From contig NZ_CP150233.1 of the NCBI RefSeq assembly GCF_037974265.1, forward strand, positions 6,510,001 to 6,574,000: a stretch of 64,000 nucleotides of DNA, given 5' to 3'. The DNA is from Paenibacillus sp. FSL R5-0623 (GTDB taxonomy: Bacteria; Bacillota; Bacilli; Paenibacillales; Paenibacillaceae). This document shows, piece after piece, positions 25,788-34,472 of the stretch (its first letter is position 1; the number at the start of each line of letters is the position of its first letter). A program made the position numbers and the translations under genes. The notes beneath the pieces are model-generated. The model did not search any database, had not been told where the DNA came from, and worked only from the letters and a program-made list of their open reading frames with translations.

Positions 25788-25866
25788 GATGCATTACATC
25801 CCTGTTCTCCAGCAAGTTGTACTGTATAGCTCATAAGTCTATACAACCAAGGAGGAGTACATACCG

Positions 25867-26705
25867 TTGGATGCTAAATCAGATCTATTTATCCCTGAAA
25901 ACATTCTTCTTCGCAAAGGTGCCCGTAAAGCAACGGAAATCCCTGAGCATATCCGCAATTGGCTACAAGCAGGACATATCGAATCGGTTAATCTGACCGA
26001 ATGGCTGGCTGTAGATCATGTTTCTCTTTTTCAGAAGGTTACCCATGAATGGGGAATGGATGCCGAAACCAGAGCAATTACAGAGCAGTTAACACAGATG
26101 GATGAGCAGCGGATCATGAAAATCATCCCGGCCATAGCCATGCAATGGCTTAATCTGTTGAAACGTCTAACCATGAATGAACAAACGAATCTCTTTCGTT
26201 CCATTGCAGAGCTCGTTCAGACAGTGTTCGCTGCTGGGCGGCTTATATCATTGGGCTGGATTCCGGTCTGAACCTGACTGAAAAGTTGGAGCAGATTCGG
26301 CCCTTTGCAGCAGATCATCACTTTGGTGTAAGAGAAATCGCCTGGATGGCTGTACGGGAGTCCATCTCTGCCGAATTATCCTCAGCCTTGCAACAGTTAA
26401 TCCGATGGAGCGTTGACCCTGATCCACTGATCCGTCGCTTTGCCATAGAATCAATCAGACCTCGTGGCGTCTGGGCCAAGCATATTCAGGAGTTAAAAGA
26501 AAATCCGGCCATGGCCCTTCCCTTGCTTGACGCGGTGAAATCCGATGCCCATAAGTATGTGCAGGATTCGGTAAGTAACTGGCTGAACGATGCCAGCAAG
26601 ACCAATCCAGAGTGGGTGCGGCAGGTCTGTGCCACTTGGACTCAGCAGTCGGATACCAAACATACGCGGCGAATCGTTACACGTGCCACGCGAAGTCTTA
26701 CATAA
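25867..26705 (+). pseudogene. DNA alkylation repair protein (AlkD-like), interrupted by a frameshift
   Basis: Two adjacent reading frames together make one HEAT-like alkylation-repair protein of about 280 residues. The first frame begins at TTG 25867 after AAGGAGG and contains ILLRKGARKATEIPEHI and NLTEWLAVDH, but runs out of frame near 26200-26235. Reading on in the -1 frame gives SDSVRCWAAYIIGLDSGL, which joins directly to IRPFAADHHFGVREIAWMAV, RRFAIESIRPRGVW and YVQDSVSNWLNDASK. These are family hallmarks. One base has been lost, or the sequence has an error. I see no convincing slippery heptamer. If real, the base-excision activity for N3/N7 alkylpurines is probably lost. Confidence 0.82.
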
Positions 26706-26707
26706 AA

Positions 26708-26745
26708 AAGATGACCACCGCTCACTGGCAGTGGTCATCTTCTGT
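26708..26745. terminator. Bidirectional terminator
   Basis: AAGATGACCAC (26708-26718) pairs with GTGGTCATCTT (26731-26741). The A run before and TT after let it serve both the interrupted alkylation-repair gene (plus) and the DoxX gene (minus). Confidence 0.85.
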
Positions 26746-26752
26746 ATAACAC

Positions 26753-27133
26753 TTACGCCTGAATCGCGTCCATCTGGCCTTCTTCTTCCTCTTCCAATCT
26801 GCGCATGCCCACAATCAGGACAATGATATTAGCTACCAACAACACAGCCGGGAACGGAACAGCAGCGTATTGTGCATAGATCAGGTGACTTCCCACGGCC
26901 CCAATCAGAATGAATGTCAGTATGCCAGAAGCCAGGATGCGAGTACGTGGAATCACCAATCCTACTGCACTAAGCAACTCCGCAGCACCGAGCAGATACA
27001 TCGTCCATGTCGGATAAGAGAAACTCTCGAAGGTCTGAATCATCATGTCCGCCCCACTAATCTTGTTAAACCCAGTCATGACGAATACACCTGCTAGCAC
27101 AACCAGAAAAATATAACCCAAAATCTTATTCAT
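26753..27133 (-). CDS. DoxX family membrane protein
   Basis: A 126-residue protein from ATG 27133, which follows CAGGAGGATC; the longer frame has no ribosome site. Four hydrophobic helices are visible (ILGYIFLVVLAGVFVMTG, MYLLGAAELLSAVGLVIP, LASGILTFILIGAVGSH, VLLVANIIVLIVGM). The family's F-N-K-I-S-G after helix 1 is present, and the tail is acidic (EEEEEGQ). DoxX-like proteins are often controlled by HxlR regulators and linked to thiol or quinone stress. Here an HxlR gene faces it across a 386-base spacer with an 8-5-8 operator. Confidence 0.85.
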   Translation of the reverse strand: MNKILGYIFLVVLAGVFVMTGFNKISGADMMIQTFESFSYPTWTMYLLGAAELLSAVGLVIPRTRILASGILTFILIGAVGSHLIYAQYAAVPFPAVLLVANIIVLIVGMRRLEEEEEGQMDAIQA

Positions 27134-27309
27134 ATGTAGATCCTCCTGTAACAAATTATATGTTCCTACTATGTAATGATTATTTTTGCGAAAAATAGTA
27201 AAAAAGAATCTATGCAAAAGTTCCCCGAAGGTAACTCTATTTTCATCTGTTTAGCTAGGTTCACTTTCGAAATAGTACATGTGTATACTATACGTATTAT
27301 TTTTCACCA

Positions 27310-27330
27310 ACTTACTTTTATGAAGTTAGT
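27310..27330. promoter_or_regulatory. 8-5-8 inverted repeat, candidate HxlR operator
   Basis: ACTTACTT-TTATG-AAGTTAGT is a near-perfect inverted repeat followed at once by TATACAAT, which could be a -10 box. The same layout, AGTTACTT-TATGT-AAGTTAGT, occurs at 34261-34281. In the rest of the 27134-27519 gap I see only AT-rich sequence and a small GTAT/ATAC palindrome near 27375-27390. Confidence 0.6.
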
Positions 27331-27519
27331 ATACAATGATAAGATAATTTCTTCAAGTAATTTTCCGCAGTATGATGTATAATACATACAAAAGGTATGT
27401 TACAGTATATTTTGTAGTAACCCTCATTTACTTGGATGTCCTATATTCTTAAAGCGGCAGAAATCATGTCCTTTCATATACAACTTTGAAAAAAATAATT
27501 ATGAATCGAGGTGAACACG

Positions 27520-27855
27520 TTGAAGCTGAAAAAAGTAAAAGCACCAAGTCCCTGTATGATCACTCAAGCCATAGACATCATAGGGAAGAAGTGGGTACTG
27601 TTAATCATGTACCAACTGTTGTCCGGACCGAAGCGGTTTACGGAACTTGAAGCAGAGATGGCCATCAGTGGACGACTTTTATCGGAGAGATTGAAGGAAA
27701 TGGAGACCGAAGGTATCGTAACCCGGCACATGTTTCCCGAGATTCCTCCTCGTGTAGAGTATGAGTTAACACCGAAAGGCAGAGCCATTGAACCTGTCAT
27801 TGATCAGATCTACAGCTGGTCATCTGACTGGTTGAAACAGCAGAAATCCGAGTAG
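27520..27855 (+). CDS. HxlR family transcriptional regulator
   Basis: A 111-residue winged-helix protein of the HxlR/YodB/HypR group. Cys12 in SPCMITQAIDIIGKKW sits where the redox-sensing Cys of YodB and HypR lies. The HTH is at about residues 40-65 (FTELEAEMAISGRLLSERLKEME), and the wing is PPRVEYELTPKGRAI. I place the start at TTG 27520, six bases after GAGGTG; GTG 27511 overlaps the binding site. It faces the doxX gene and is likely to control it and itself in response to electrophile or quinone stress. Confidence 0.85.
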   Translation: MKLKKVKAPSPCMITQAIDIIGKKWVLLIMYQLLSGPKRFTELEAEMAISGRLLSERLKEMETEGIVTRHMFPEIPPRVEYELTPKGRAIEPVIDQIYSWSSDWLKQQKSE

Positions 27856-27888
27856 TTGAATTGTTGCTCAATATTCTCTACTCAACTC

Positions 27889-27942
27889 AAATACGCCTGA
27901 ATCAGGCTGATCTGCGGATCATTCCCTGATTCAGGCGTATTT
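27889..27942. terminator. Bidirectional terminator between hxlR-type and oxidoreductase genes
   Basis: AAATACGCCTGAATCAGG (27889-27906) and CCTGATTCAGGCGTATTT (27925-27942) are exact complements, giving an 18-bp stem. It lies between convergent genes. Confidence 0.88.
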
Positions 27943-27959
27943 ATATTACCTTCAACCTT

Positions 27960-28964
27960 TTAATGAGAGAGATGTTTAGAAGGCTGAAGCTGTACAGGCA
28001 GAGCGGAATCTGCCGATGCGAGCGCTGCCGTTGTAATCTCCTGTGTACGGCAGGCATCCGCATAATCGGACAGAATTCGTGAACGGTCTCCCGTACGCAG
28101 GGCGTGAATGAACGCTTCATTCTCACGCTCGTATGGATTATGTCCTGCCGGAATCTCCTGGCCTGCCATCGAATGTTTTGCAGCACTTGGCAGAAGCAAA
28201 CGTTCCGGCGTCCAATCCCACACACCTGCATCCGTGTAGAACTGGAGCCCAGCACCACCCTCTCCATCTGGCAACAGACATGTATTGGCGATACTTGCAA
28301 TTGCTCCACTTTCCAGCTTGAGCGTCACATTCGCCACATCGGCAACGGTGACATGCTCATGCTTCTCATGCATGCTTCGCTGAGCTGCTACAGCATATAC
28401 CTCCGTAACTTCTCCTGCACAATACCGAAGCAAGTCTACAATATGTGTAGTCTGCTCTACGAATTGTCCTCCTGAACCGTCCTGACGCCGCCACCAGGAA
28501 ACTCCGGGCATTCCGCCCATCCAGCGGCCAAGTGCCATACCAACCGTCTGTTCTTTCATCGCTTGCTGCAGGACCTGCGCAGCCTCCTGATAACGGAAAT
28601 GGTAACCTACAGAGGTTAACAAACCGCTCTTCTGTACCTGTTCCAATACCTGACGCGGAACATCCATTCCGGTGCTCAAAGGTTTCTCCACCAGGAATGG
28701 AATACCGCGGCGGATTAATTCGGACTCAATCGATCCGTGGGACATCGGAGGCACACAGATATACACCGCATCCAGCTTCTCACCATCCAGCATATGTTCA
28801 AGTTCCCCGTAACCAACAGCATCATAAACGGAGGCCATAGCCTCTGCCTTTTCGAGCGATGTTCCACAGACACTCGCAACACGAACACCTTCCATCCGTG
28901 CGAGAATATCCGCGTGTACCTTACTGAACCAGCCTGTTCCAATGATTCCGATCTGTAATGTCAT
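27960..28964 (-). CDS. Gfo/Idh/MocA family NAD(P)-dependent oxidoreductase
   Basis: A 334-residue dehydrogenase. The Rossmann dinucleotide loop is GIIGTGWFSKVHADIL at residues 6-21. VYICVPPMSHG (about 71) and the catalytic-lysine motif FLVEKPLST (about 91-99) follow. In the C-terminal sheet domain, GGGQFVEQTTHIVDLLRYC-type sequence carries the histidine. Family members oxidise or epimerise sugars and inositols in the cytoplasm. It is 68 bases downstream of glpD on the same strand with no terminator seen, so it may belong to the glycerol operon. The substrate is not readable. Confidence 0.88.
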   Translation of the reverse strand: MTLQIGIIGTGWFSKVHADILARMEGVRVASVCGTSLEKAEAMASVYDAVGYGELEHMLDGEKLDAVYICVPPMSHGSIESELIRRGIPFLVEKPLSTGMDVPRQVLEQVQKSGLLTSVGYHFRYQEAAQVLQQAMKEQTVGMALGRWMGGMPGVSWWRRQDGSGGQFVEQTTHIVDLLRYCAGEVTEVYAVAAQRSMHEKHEHVTVADVANVTLKLESGAIASIANTCLLPDGEGGAGLQFYTDAGVWDWTPERLLLPSAAKHSMAGQEIPAGHNPYERENEAFIHALRTGDRSRILSDYADACRTQEITTAALASADSALPVQLQPSKHLSH

Positions 28965-29032
28965 GGATGTAATCCCCTCTCTATGTTACACGCTTACATG
29001 TTCCATTCGACTCTCGACCTTGAAATCCTGCC

Positions 29033-30691
29033 TCAGATTTTGCCGGATGCTTCCAGCAACAGCTGATCCAGTTCTTGTGTACGTTTAATCGCTTGCTCTT
29101 CAGACCAGTCCAAACGACCAGCCATATATGAGATAACTGCTGCTTTATAGCGACGAACTTCATCAATACGGAAGTATAAATCACCTGTTCTTCGAACCAA
29201 AAAGTCAGATGGGGTTACAGCCATCTCTTCATCAATCGCGTAACGTAGCATCAGCAATAGCTCCTGTGGCATGCCATGAAGCTCGGATTTGGTGCGTGGA
29301 TCGGGCATTCGCTCATACAGTGCCCCCACATTGGAACCATACGTGCGGACCAGCCGCTCCGCAGCAGGTCGAGCAAGCCCCAGGGCAACACCATCCTTGA
29401 TCTTGCGCTCTGCATACGATACAAATCCAGACGATCCCCCTACATCACCGCCGGAGATGGGCATCTTCTTCGTTACGCAAGGGCCAATGGAATGTCCGTG
29501 CTCCTGCTCCATCTGGCGAGCGACCAGATCAACGACCATCTCAGCCATTTTGCGGTATCCAGTTAATTTGCCTCCGGCAATGGTAATCAGATTGGAATCG
29601 GATACCCAGACTTCGTCCTTACGTGAAATTTCGGAAGGATTCTTGCCTTCCTCATGAATTAATGGACGTACACCCGCCCATCCGGACTCCACATCCTTGA
29701 TACCAATCCGTACATCTGGAAACATGCCATTAACTGCATCAATCACATAATCGCGGTCCGAGTCGGAGATTAGCGGATGTGCAGGATCGTCCTGATATAC
29801 GGTGTCGGTTGTCCCCACATAGGTTTTGCCATCACGAGGGACAGCAAACACCATTCGACCATCTGGTGTATCAAAATAGACCGCCTGTCTTAGCGGGAAT
29901 CGTTCACCATCAAAGACCAAATGAATACCTTTGGTCATCTGTAGTGTTTTCCCTTGGCGTGAACCATCCAATTCCCGCAGCCCATCCACCCATGGACCGG
30001 AAGCGTTGATCACCTTGCTTGCTTTTAGCGTATAGATCTGCCCATCGATCTGATCCATGGCTTCAATACCTGTAATCTTGCCATTCTCCTTCAGGAAACC
30101 CTTCGCCTTGACGTAGTTCACTGCCTGTGCCCCATGTTTGACAGCTTCTTTCATAACTTCTATAGTGAGCCTGGCATCATCAGTCCGGTACTCCACATAG
30201 AGTCCACCACCCAACAACCCCTGTGTGCGTAATAAAGGTTCACTATCCGACACCGCTCCAGCATTCAACATTTGGCGCCGTTCACTGCGTTTCACCCCGG
30301 CGAGCCGATCATACACCATCAATCCAATGGATGTGCTGAAGCGGCCGAACGTACCTGCCGTATAGATCGGTAACAACATCGGTTCCGGTGTTGTCACATG
30401 TGGCCCATTCTCATAAACAACAGCCCGCTCCCGTCCTACCTCAGCAACCATCTTCACTTCATATTGCTTCAAATAACGCAATCCGCCATGGACAAGTTTG
30501 GTCGAACGACTGGATGTACCTGCTGCAAAATCCTGCATTTCGACAAGCGCCGTCTTCAATCCACGCGAAGCCGCATCCAGTGCAATCCCTGCGCCTGTAA
30601 TCCCACCGCCAATAATTAATATGTCAAAATGTGCATTCGCCATGCCTCGCAAATATTCGGTCCGGTGTGCTGAAGAGAACATTTCTGTCAT
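29033..30691 (-). CDS. glpD: Glycerol-3-phosphate dehydrogenase (FAD-dependent)
   Basis: A 552-residue membrane-associated flavoenzyme from ATG 30691, six bases after GGGAGG. It oxidises sn-glycerol 3-phosphate to dihydroxyacetone phosphate and feeds the quinone pool. The FAD site is DILIIGGGITGAGIALDAASRGL at about residues 21-43. SSRSTKLVHGGLRYLKQYEV (about 60-80), VPRDGKTYVGTTDT and GGKLTGYRKMAE follow, all typical of GlpD. It lies downstream of glpP and glpK on the same strand. It has its own leader with a strong terminator (30728-30786), the hallmark of GlpP-controlled antitermination. Confidence 0.96.
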   Translation of the reverse strand: MTEMFSSAHRTEYLRGMANAHFDILIIGGGITGAGIALDAASRGLKTALVEMQDFAAGTSSRSTKLVHGGLRYLKQYEVKMVAEVGRERAVVYENGPHVTTPEPMLLPIYTAGTFGRFSTSIGLMVYDRLAGVKRSERRQMLNAGAVSDSEPLLRTQGLLGGGLYVEYRTDDARLTIEVMKEAVKHGAQAVNYVKAKGFLKENGKITGIEAMDQIDGQIYTLKASKVINASGPWVDGLRELDGSRQGKTLQMTKGIHLVFDGERFPLRQAVYFDTPDGRMVFAVPRDGKTYVGTTDTVYQDDPAHPLISDSDRDYVIDAVNGMFPDVRIGIKDVESGWAGVRPLIHEEGKNPSEISRKDEVWVSDSNLITIAGGKLTGYRKMAEMVVDLVARQMEQEHGHSIGPCVTKKMPISGGDVGGSSGFVSYAERKIKDGVALGLARPAAERLVRTYGSNVGALYERMPDPRTKSELHGMPQELLLMLRYAIDEEMAVTPSDFLVRRTGDLYFRIDEVRRYKAAVISYMAGRLDWSEEQAIKRTQELDQLLLEASGKI

Positions 30692-30727
30692 TTCTGAACC
30701 TCCCATTGATTTCCTTCATGTTTTCGT

Positions 30728-30786
30728 AAAAAAACAAAAAAAGGACCACGTCATTCGCTCAGCAATTGCTGAGCGGCACGTGGTCC
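30728..30786 (-). promoter_or_regulatory. Leader terminator of glpD (GlpP antitermination target)
   Basis: On the minus strand GGACCACGT ... ACGTGGTCC enclose an inner stem CGCTCAGCAATTGCTGAGCG, and the whole is followed by TTTTTTTGTTTTTTT. It lies only about 40 bases before the glpD start, upstream of the gene. Read-through must therefore be regulated. In Bacillus the GlpP protein with glycerol 3-phosphate does this for glpD. A possible promoter (TTCACG, 17 bases, TAGGAT) lies near 30835. No other feature is evident in the 30692-31097 gap. Confidence 0.8.
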
Positions 30787-31097
30787 CTCCCGATCTCCAG
30801 ACATCATTTTTTAACTTGTGCCTTTATCCTATCACAGATTTTTGACGGCGTGAAGTCCTGAAATGACACATTATTCAAAAAAAAATCAAAAAGTTGTTCT
30901 GCCAAAGGATGGAATTTCAAATGAATCCACTAACCTTGTTTTTTTCCTTATAGTGGCTATATATTTTACTCCCTCCAGGAAGAATAACCCTGTAAATCAT
31001 GCATCATTTTCCACCAGTAAATATCATTTATAACATAAGTTTAGTGATAAAGTACAAATACCCACATCGAGATAATTGTAGATTTATTGCATATTTT

Positions 31098-32585
31098 TTA
31101 TTTGAAGGCCCTCGCTGCGTTCACGGCACGCTTCCAGCCTGCATACAGTTCTGTCCGTTGTTCCTCAGCCATAACTGGATGGAAGACACGCTCCGTATTC
31201 TCATGATCGGCCAATTCATCCGCGTTCGTCCAATACCCAACCGCCAGACCTGCCAGATAAGCCGCACCCAATGCAGTGGTTTCGTTCACTGTAGGTCGTT
31301 CGACAGGAATGCCCAGAATATCACTTTGGAACTGCATCAGGAAATCATTAGCCGCCGCCCCGCCATCGACACGCAGAGCATGCACAGGAATACCCGAGTC
31401 GGATTCCATCGCCTCCAGTACATCTTTGGTCTGATACGCCAATGCTTCCAGTGTAGCGCGGATAAAGTGTTCCTTCGTCGTGCCCCGGGTCAGGCCAAAC
31501 ACTGCACCCTTGACCTCACTATCCCAATACGGACTGCCCAGTCCCACAAATGCAGGTACCATATACACGCCATCTGTCGAAGGCACGCGTGAGGCGTAGT
31601 CCTCACTATCTTTTGAAGAGCGAAGCATTCTTAATCCGTCACGCAACCATTGAACCGCTGAGCCTGCAACAAAAATACTGCCTTCAAGCGCATACTCCAC
31701 CTTGCCATTCATCCCCCAGGCAATGGTCGTAATCAGTCCGTGATCCGATTGTACCGGATTCTCTCCCGTATTCATAAGCATGAAACAACCGGTACCATAT
31801 GTATTTTTCATACTGCCCTTGGTATAACAGCCCTGACCAAACATCGCTGCCTGTTGATCACCTGCCGCTCCCGCAATCGGAATCCGATGACCGAAGAAAT
31901 GATAGTCTGTTGTGTGTGCATACACCTCGGATGAACCTCGCACTTCTGGCAGCATGGCCTTAGGAATGTCGAGGACATCCAACAATTCGTCATCCCATTG
32001 CAGATCATAAATGTTATAGATCAGGGTACGTGAGGCATTGGATATATCCGTGACGTGTGTGCCCCCGCTTAGTTTCCAGATCAGCCAGCTATCAATCGTG
32101 CCAAATAACAGTTCACCCTTCTCCGCCCGCTCTCGGGCACCAGGGACATGATCCAGAATCCATTTCACCTTTGTTCCCGAGAAGTAGGGATCGATCAATA
32201 ATCCTGTTTTGCGGCGAAAAAGGTCCCCGAGACCCTGCGTCTTCAATTCTTCACAGATATCTGCGGTCTGTCTGGATTGCCATACCACTGCATTATAGAT
32301 GGGTCTGCCTGTTTCTTTGTCCCATACCACAACGGTCTCCCGCTGATTGGTAATTCCAATCCCGGCAATCTGAACAGGTTTGATCCCGCTCTCTGCCAGA
32401 CATGAAGCCATCACGGCAAGAATGGAACTCCAGATTTCATTGGCATTCTGCTCTACCCAACCCGGCTTAGGGAAATATTGGGGGAATTCCTGCTGAGCAA
32501 TGTGCACAATCTCCCCGCCGTGGTTAAATAGAATGGCCCGGGAGCTCGTCGTTCCTTGATCCAGAGCCAAAATATATTTTTCCAT
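31098..32585 (-). CDS. glpK: Glycerol kinase
   Basis: A 495-residue FGGY-family kinase that phosphorylates glycerol to glycerol 3-phosphate. Visible signatures are LALDQGTTSSRAILF (ATP loop, residues 6-20), GWVEQNANEIW, GITNQRETVVVWDKETG, the sequence DQQAAMFGQGCYTKG, and GGAAANDFLMQFQSDIL. The length matches the family. It starts at ATG 32585, 28 bases downstream of glpP, with GGAGGTTG before it. A His in the NTYGTGCFML/TNAV-type region for PTS phosphorylation was not clearly located. It is in the operon glpP-glpK followed by glpD. Confidence 0.97.
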   Translation of the reverse strand: MEKYILALDQGTTSSRAILFNHGGEIVHIAQQEFPQYFPKPGWVEQNANEIWSSILAVMASCLAESGIKPVQIAGIGITNQRETVVVWDKETGRPIYNAVVWQSRQTADICEELKTQGLGDLFRRKTGLLIDPYFSGTKVKWILDHVPGARERAEKGELLFGTIDSWLIWKLSGGTHVTDISNASRTLIYNIYDLQWDDELLDVLDIPKAMLPEVRGSSEVYAHTTDYHFFGHRIPIAGAAGDQQAAMFGQGCYTKGSMKNTYGTGCFMLMNTGENPVQSDHGLITTIAWGMNGKVEYALEGSIFVAGSAVQWLRDGLRMLRSSKDSEDYASRVPSTDGVYMVPAFVGLGSPYWDSEVKGAVFGLTRGTTKEHFIRATLEALAYQTKDVLEAMESDSGIPVHALRVDGGAAANDFLMQFQSDILGIPVERPTVNETTALGAAYLAGLAVGYWTNADELADHENTERVFHPVMAEEQRTELYAGWKRAVNAARAFK

Positions 32586-32613
32586 ACAGACAACCTCCAG
32601 TTGTGGGTTCTTT

Positions 32614-33183
32614 TTACGATGTAAGCGATTTCTCGAAGTGTCGGATCAGATCTGCGTTGGATGTGGTCACTGCCGTAGCCCCGACGCCAAGCGCAAGTTC
32701 AACCTCTTCCGGTGAACGGATCAATCCCCCTGCAATAATGGGTATCCCTGTACGTACAGATACTTCCGCAATAATATGCGGAATGACGCCAGGTAGTACT
32801 TCAATATAATCCGGTTGGGTTTTAGCCAGCAGCAGATAACTTTTCTCCAGAGCATGGGTGTCGAGCAGAAAAATACGTTGTATGGCTGTAATGCCTTTCT
32901 GCTTCGCCTTTTGAATTACACTTGCCCTTGTAGAAATCAGTCCTGCAGGGCGAATGTGCTGACACAGATACTCTGCTGCATACTCATCATTTTTCAATCC
33001 CTGCACCAGATCTGCATGCAAAAGTATCTTTTTGTCGTACCGCCGCGCCTCGTCCATTACACTCTGAAGCTGTGCAATATGAGTTTCCAGCATCACCCCA
33101 TAGGTATAAGGGCCTTCAATTATCGCCTCGAACTGCTTCATGCTCTTCGCAGCTGGCAACATACGTTGTCCCTCAAATGGCAC
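32614..33183 (-). CDS. glpP: Glycerol-3-phosphate-responsive antiterminator
   Basis: A 189-residue protein if started at GTG 33183, which follows GGGAGGAACCAAG; the ATG at 33204 lies before this site. It matches Bacillus GlpP along its length: LPAAKSMKQFE, YGVMLETHIAQL, LLHADLVQGLKNDEY, LISTRASVIQKAKQKGI, IQRIFLLDTHALEKS, DYIEVLPGVIP and GTGIPIIAGGLIR-type motifs, then TTSNADL. It has a TIM-barrel-like fold. When it binds glycerol 3-phosphate it stabilises glpD mRNA and prevents termination in its leader. A promoter (TTGCCG and TATACA) is seen about 40 bases upstream. Confidence 0.93.
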   Translation of the reverse strand: MPFEGQRMLPAAKSMKQFEAIIEGPYTYGVMLETHIAQLQSVMDEARRYDKKILLHADLVQGLKNDEYAAEYLCQHIRPAGLISTRASVIQKAKQKGITAIQRIFLLDTHALEKSYLLLAKTQPDYIEVLPGVIPHIIAEVSVRTGIPIIAGGLIRSPEEVELALGVGATAVTTSNADLIRHFEKSLTS

Positions 33184-33298
33184 CTTGGTTCCTCCCGCAT
33201 TCATCAGATGCCTATATTGTATAATCAGTGCCGTGCGAACGGCAAGCCATTCCTTGAATCAGGAGGACTGAGCGCTATGCTGTTATCCATACAAAAAA

Positions 33299-33342
33299 AG
33301 CCGTTGTTTTACTTCTCCATAACGGAGAGTACAACAACGGCT
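33299..33342 (-). terminator. Terminator of the ribA-like gene
   Basis: AGCCGTTGTT and AACAACGGCT form the stem, with a TCTCC/GGAGA inner pairing. On the minus strand the hairpin runs into CTTTTTTTGT, a strong T tail. It also insulates the glpP promoter. Confidence 0.88.
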
Positions 33343-33373
33343 AATCAGCTAATCGCATACATCTATATACTGA

Positions 33374-34141
33374 TTAGGCCTGCGCATGCGGAAGCAGCGT
33401 CTCTGCCCCAGCCCAGCCATCACTTTCTGCCAAGTGACCGGAACGATTCACTTTCGTTTGCAGATATTTCTCGTTGAAAGCAGAACGATCCCCCCATAGT
33501 GGCACACGTCCACCCACATTTAATCCCGCTTCCTGCAAGGCAGCCAGCTTCCGTGGATTATTGGTGATCAATGTAACCGGTGCGGAGCGAAGCGCCCGCA
33601 AGACAGCAATCGCATCGTCATAATTGCGAGCATCGTCTGTGAACCCAAGCTGCAAGTTCGCATCTACCGTATCCAGACCTTCTTCTTGCAAAATGTATGC
33701 CATTGCTTTACTGAACAGACCGATACCACGTCCTTCGTGGTTGGCAAGGTAGAACAGTGCGCCCGCCCCGTGAGCGGCAATCATTTTCATGGATTGCTCC
33801 AATTGGAAGCCGCAATCACAACGTTTGCTGCCAAAGATGTCGCCTGTATGACAGATGCTATGCATCCGGATCAGCGCTTCTTGTGCGTCGGCAAAGTCAC
33901 CATACACCAGAACACTGGATTGTTGACGCTCTGCCAACTCAGCCTCAGCAAGGGATTCAATCAACTCCCCGCTCTCCATGGCTTTGTCTGACTTCATCCA
34001 GCTGTACCACTGGAATGTCTTGGTCTCTCCATCGAGGTTTACCGGGAGCTTAATCGGGCCTACCAGATATATAAACTCTTTTCCGCTCGGAAAAGTCTGA
34101 ATTTTGGGGGCAAGCAGTTGAATAATATGTGAATTGATCAT
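33374..34141 (-). CDS. GTP cyclohydrolase II (stand-alone RibA)
   Basis: A 255-residue protein with the GTP cyclohydrolase II core. RMHSICHTGDIFGSKRCDCGFQL carries the three zinc cysteines (residues about 91-110). NHEGRGIGLFSKAMAY is the catalytic Glu/Arg loop. The TNNPRKLAALQEAG motif lies near 195. Converting GTP to formate and 2,5-diamino-6-ribosylamino-pyrimidinone phosphate is the first riboflavin step. It lacks the RibB half usual in Bacillales and has no riboflavin genes beside it. An operator shared with the HxlR locus lies upstream. It may serve a special pathway or be a backup. Confidence 0.88.
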   Translation of the reverse strand: MINSHIIQLLAPKIQTFPSGKEFIYLVGPIKLPVNLDGETKTFQWYSWMKSDKAMESGELIESLAEAELAERQQSSVLVYGDFADAQEALIRMHSICHTGDIFGSKRCDCGFQLEQSMKMIAAHGAGALFYLANHEGRGIGLFSKAMAYILQEEGLDTVDANLQLGFTDDARNYDDAIAVLRALRSAPVTLITNNPRKLAALQEAGLNVGGRVPLWGDRSAFNEKYLQTKVNRSGHLAESDGWAGAETLLPHAQA

Positions 34142-34260
34142 TGTCGTTCCTCCTGTTTAGGCCAACTTGTATGTTGATTGATTCGCATCCAGAGCGAAAA
34201 TGGATCACTTGGAAACTTGGATATTATATAGTATGCATCTATATTATTCTCATCATCATT

Positions 34261-34332
34261 AGTTACTTTATGTAAGTTAGTTTAGAATAAAAATTATAAA
34301 GTGTCAAGTAACTTTTATTTTTAAAGTAACTA
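34261..34332. promoter_or_regulatory. Operator cluster between ribA-like and sugar ABC transporter genes
   Basis: AGTTACTT-TATGT-AAGTTAGT (34261-34281) has the same 8-5-8 layout as the site at 27310-27330. Two direct AAGTAACT copies (34306-34313 and 34324-34331) follow. TAGTTACTTTA (34260-34270) is an exact inverted match to TAAAGTAACTA (34322-34332). Being between divergent genes, it could control either. The rest of the 34142-34472 gap is AT-rich with no gene seen. Confidence 0.55.
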
Positions 34333-34472
34333 CTAAAATTATGTTACGCAACGGCCACAAATATGTGTTTCATTTTAGGAATATTGGGTATGAGTTTATA
34401 AACTGCTCATACACTAATGTTGTAGTCCAAAGCACTTCATGCCTCGAACTTAACAATGAGGGGGTTATGCAC

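Noticed and set aside
26200..26240. Programmed -1 frameshift in the alkylation-repair gene
   Set aside because: No X-XXY-YYZ heptamer or downstream pseudoknot could be recognised, so an ordinary frameshift mutation or sequencing error is simpler.
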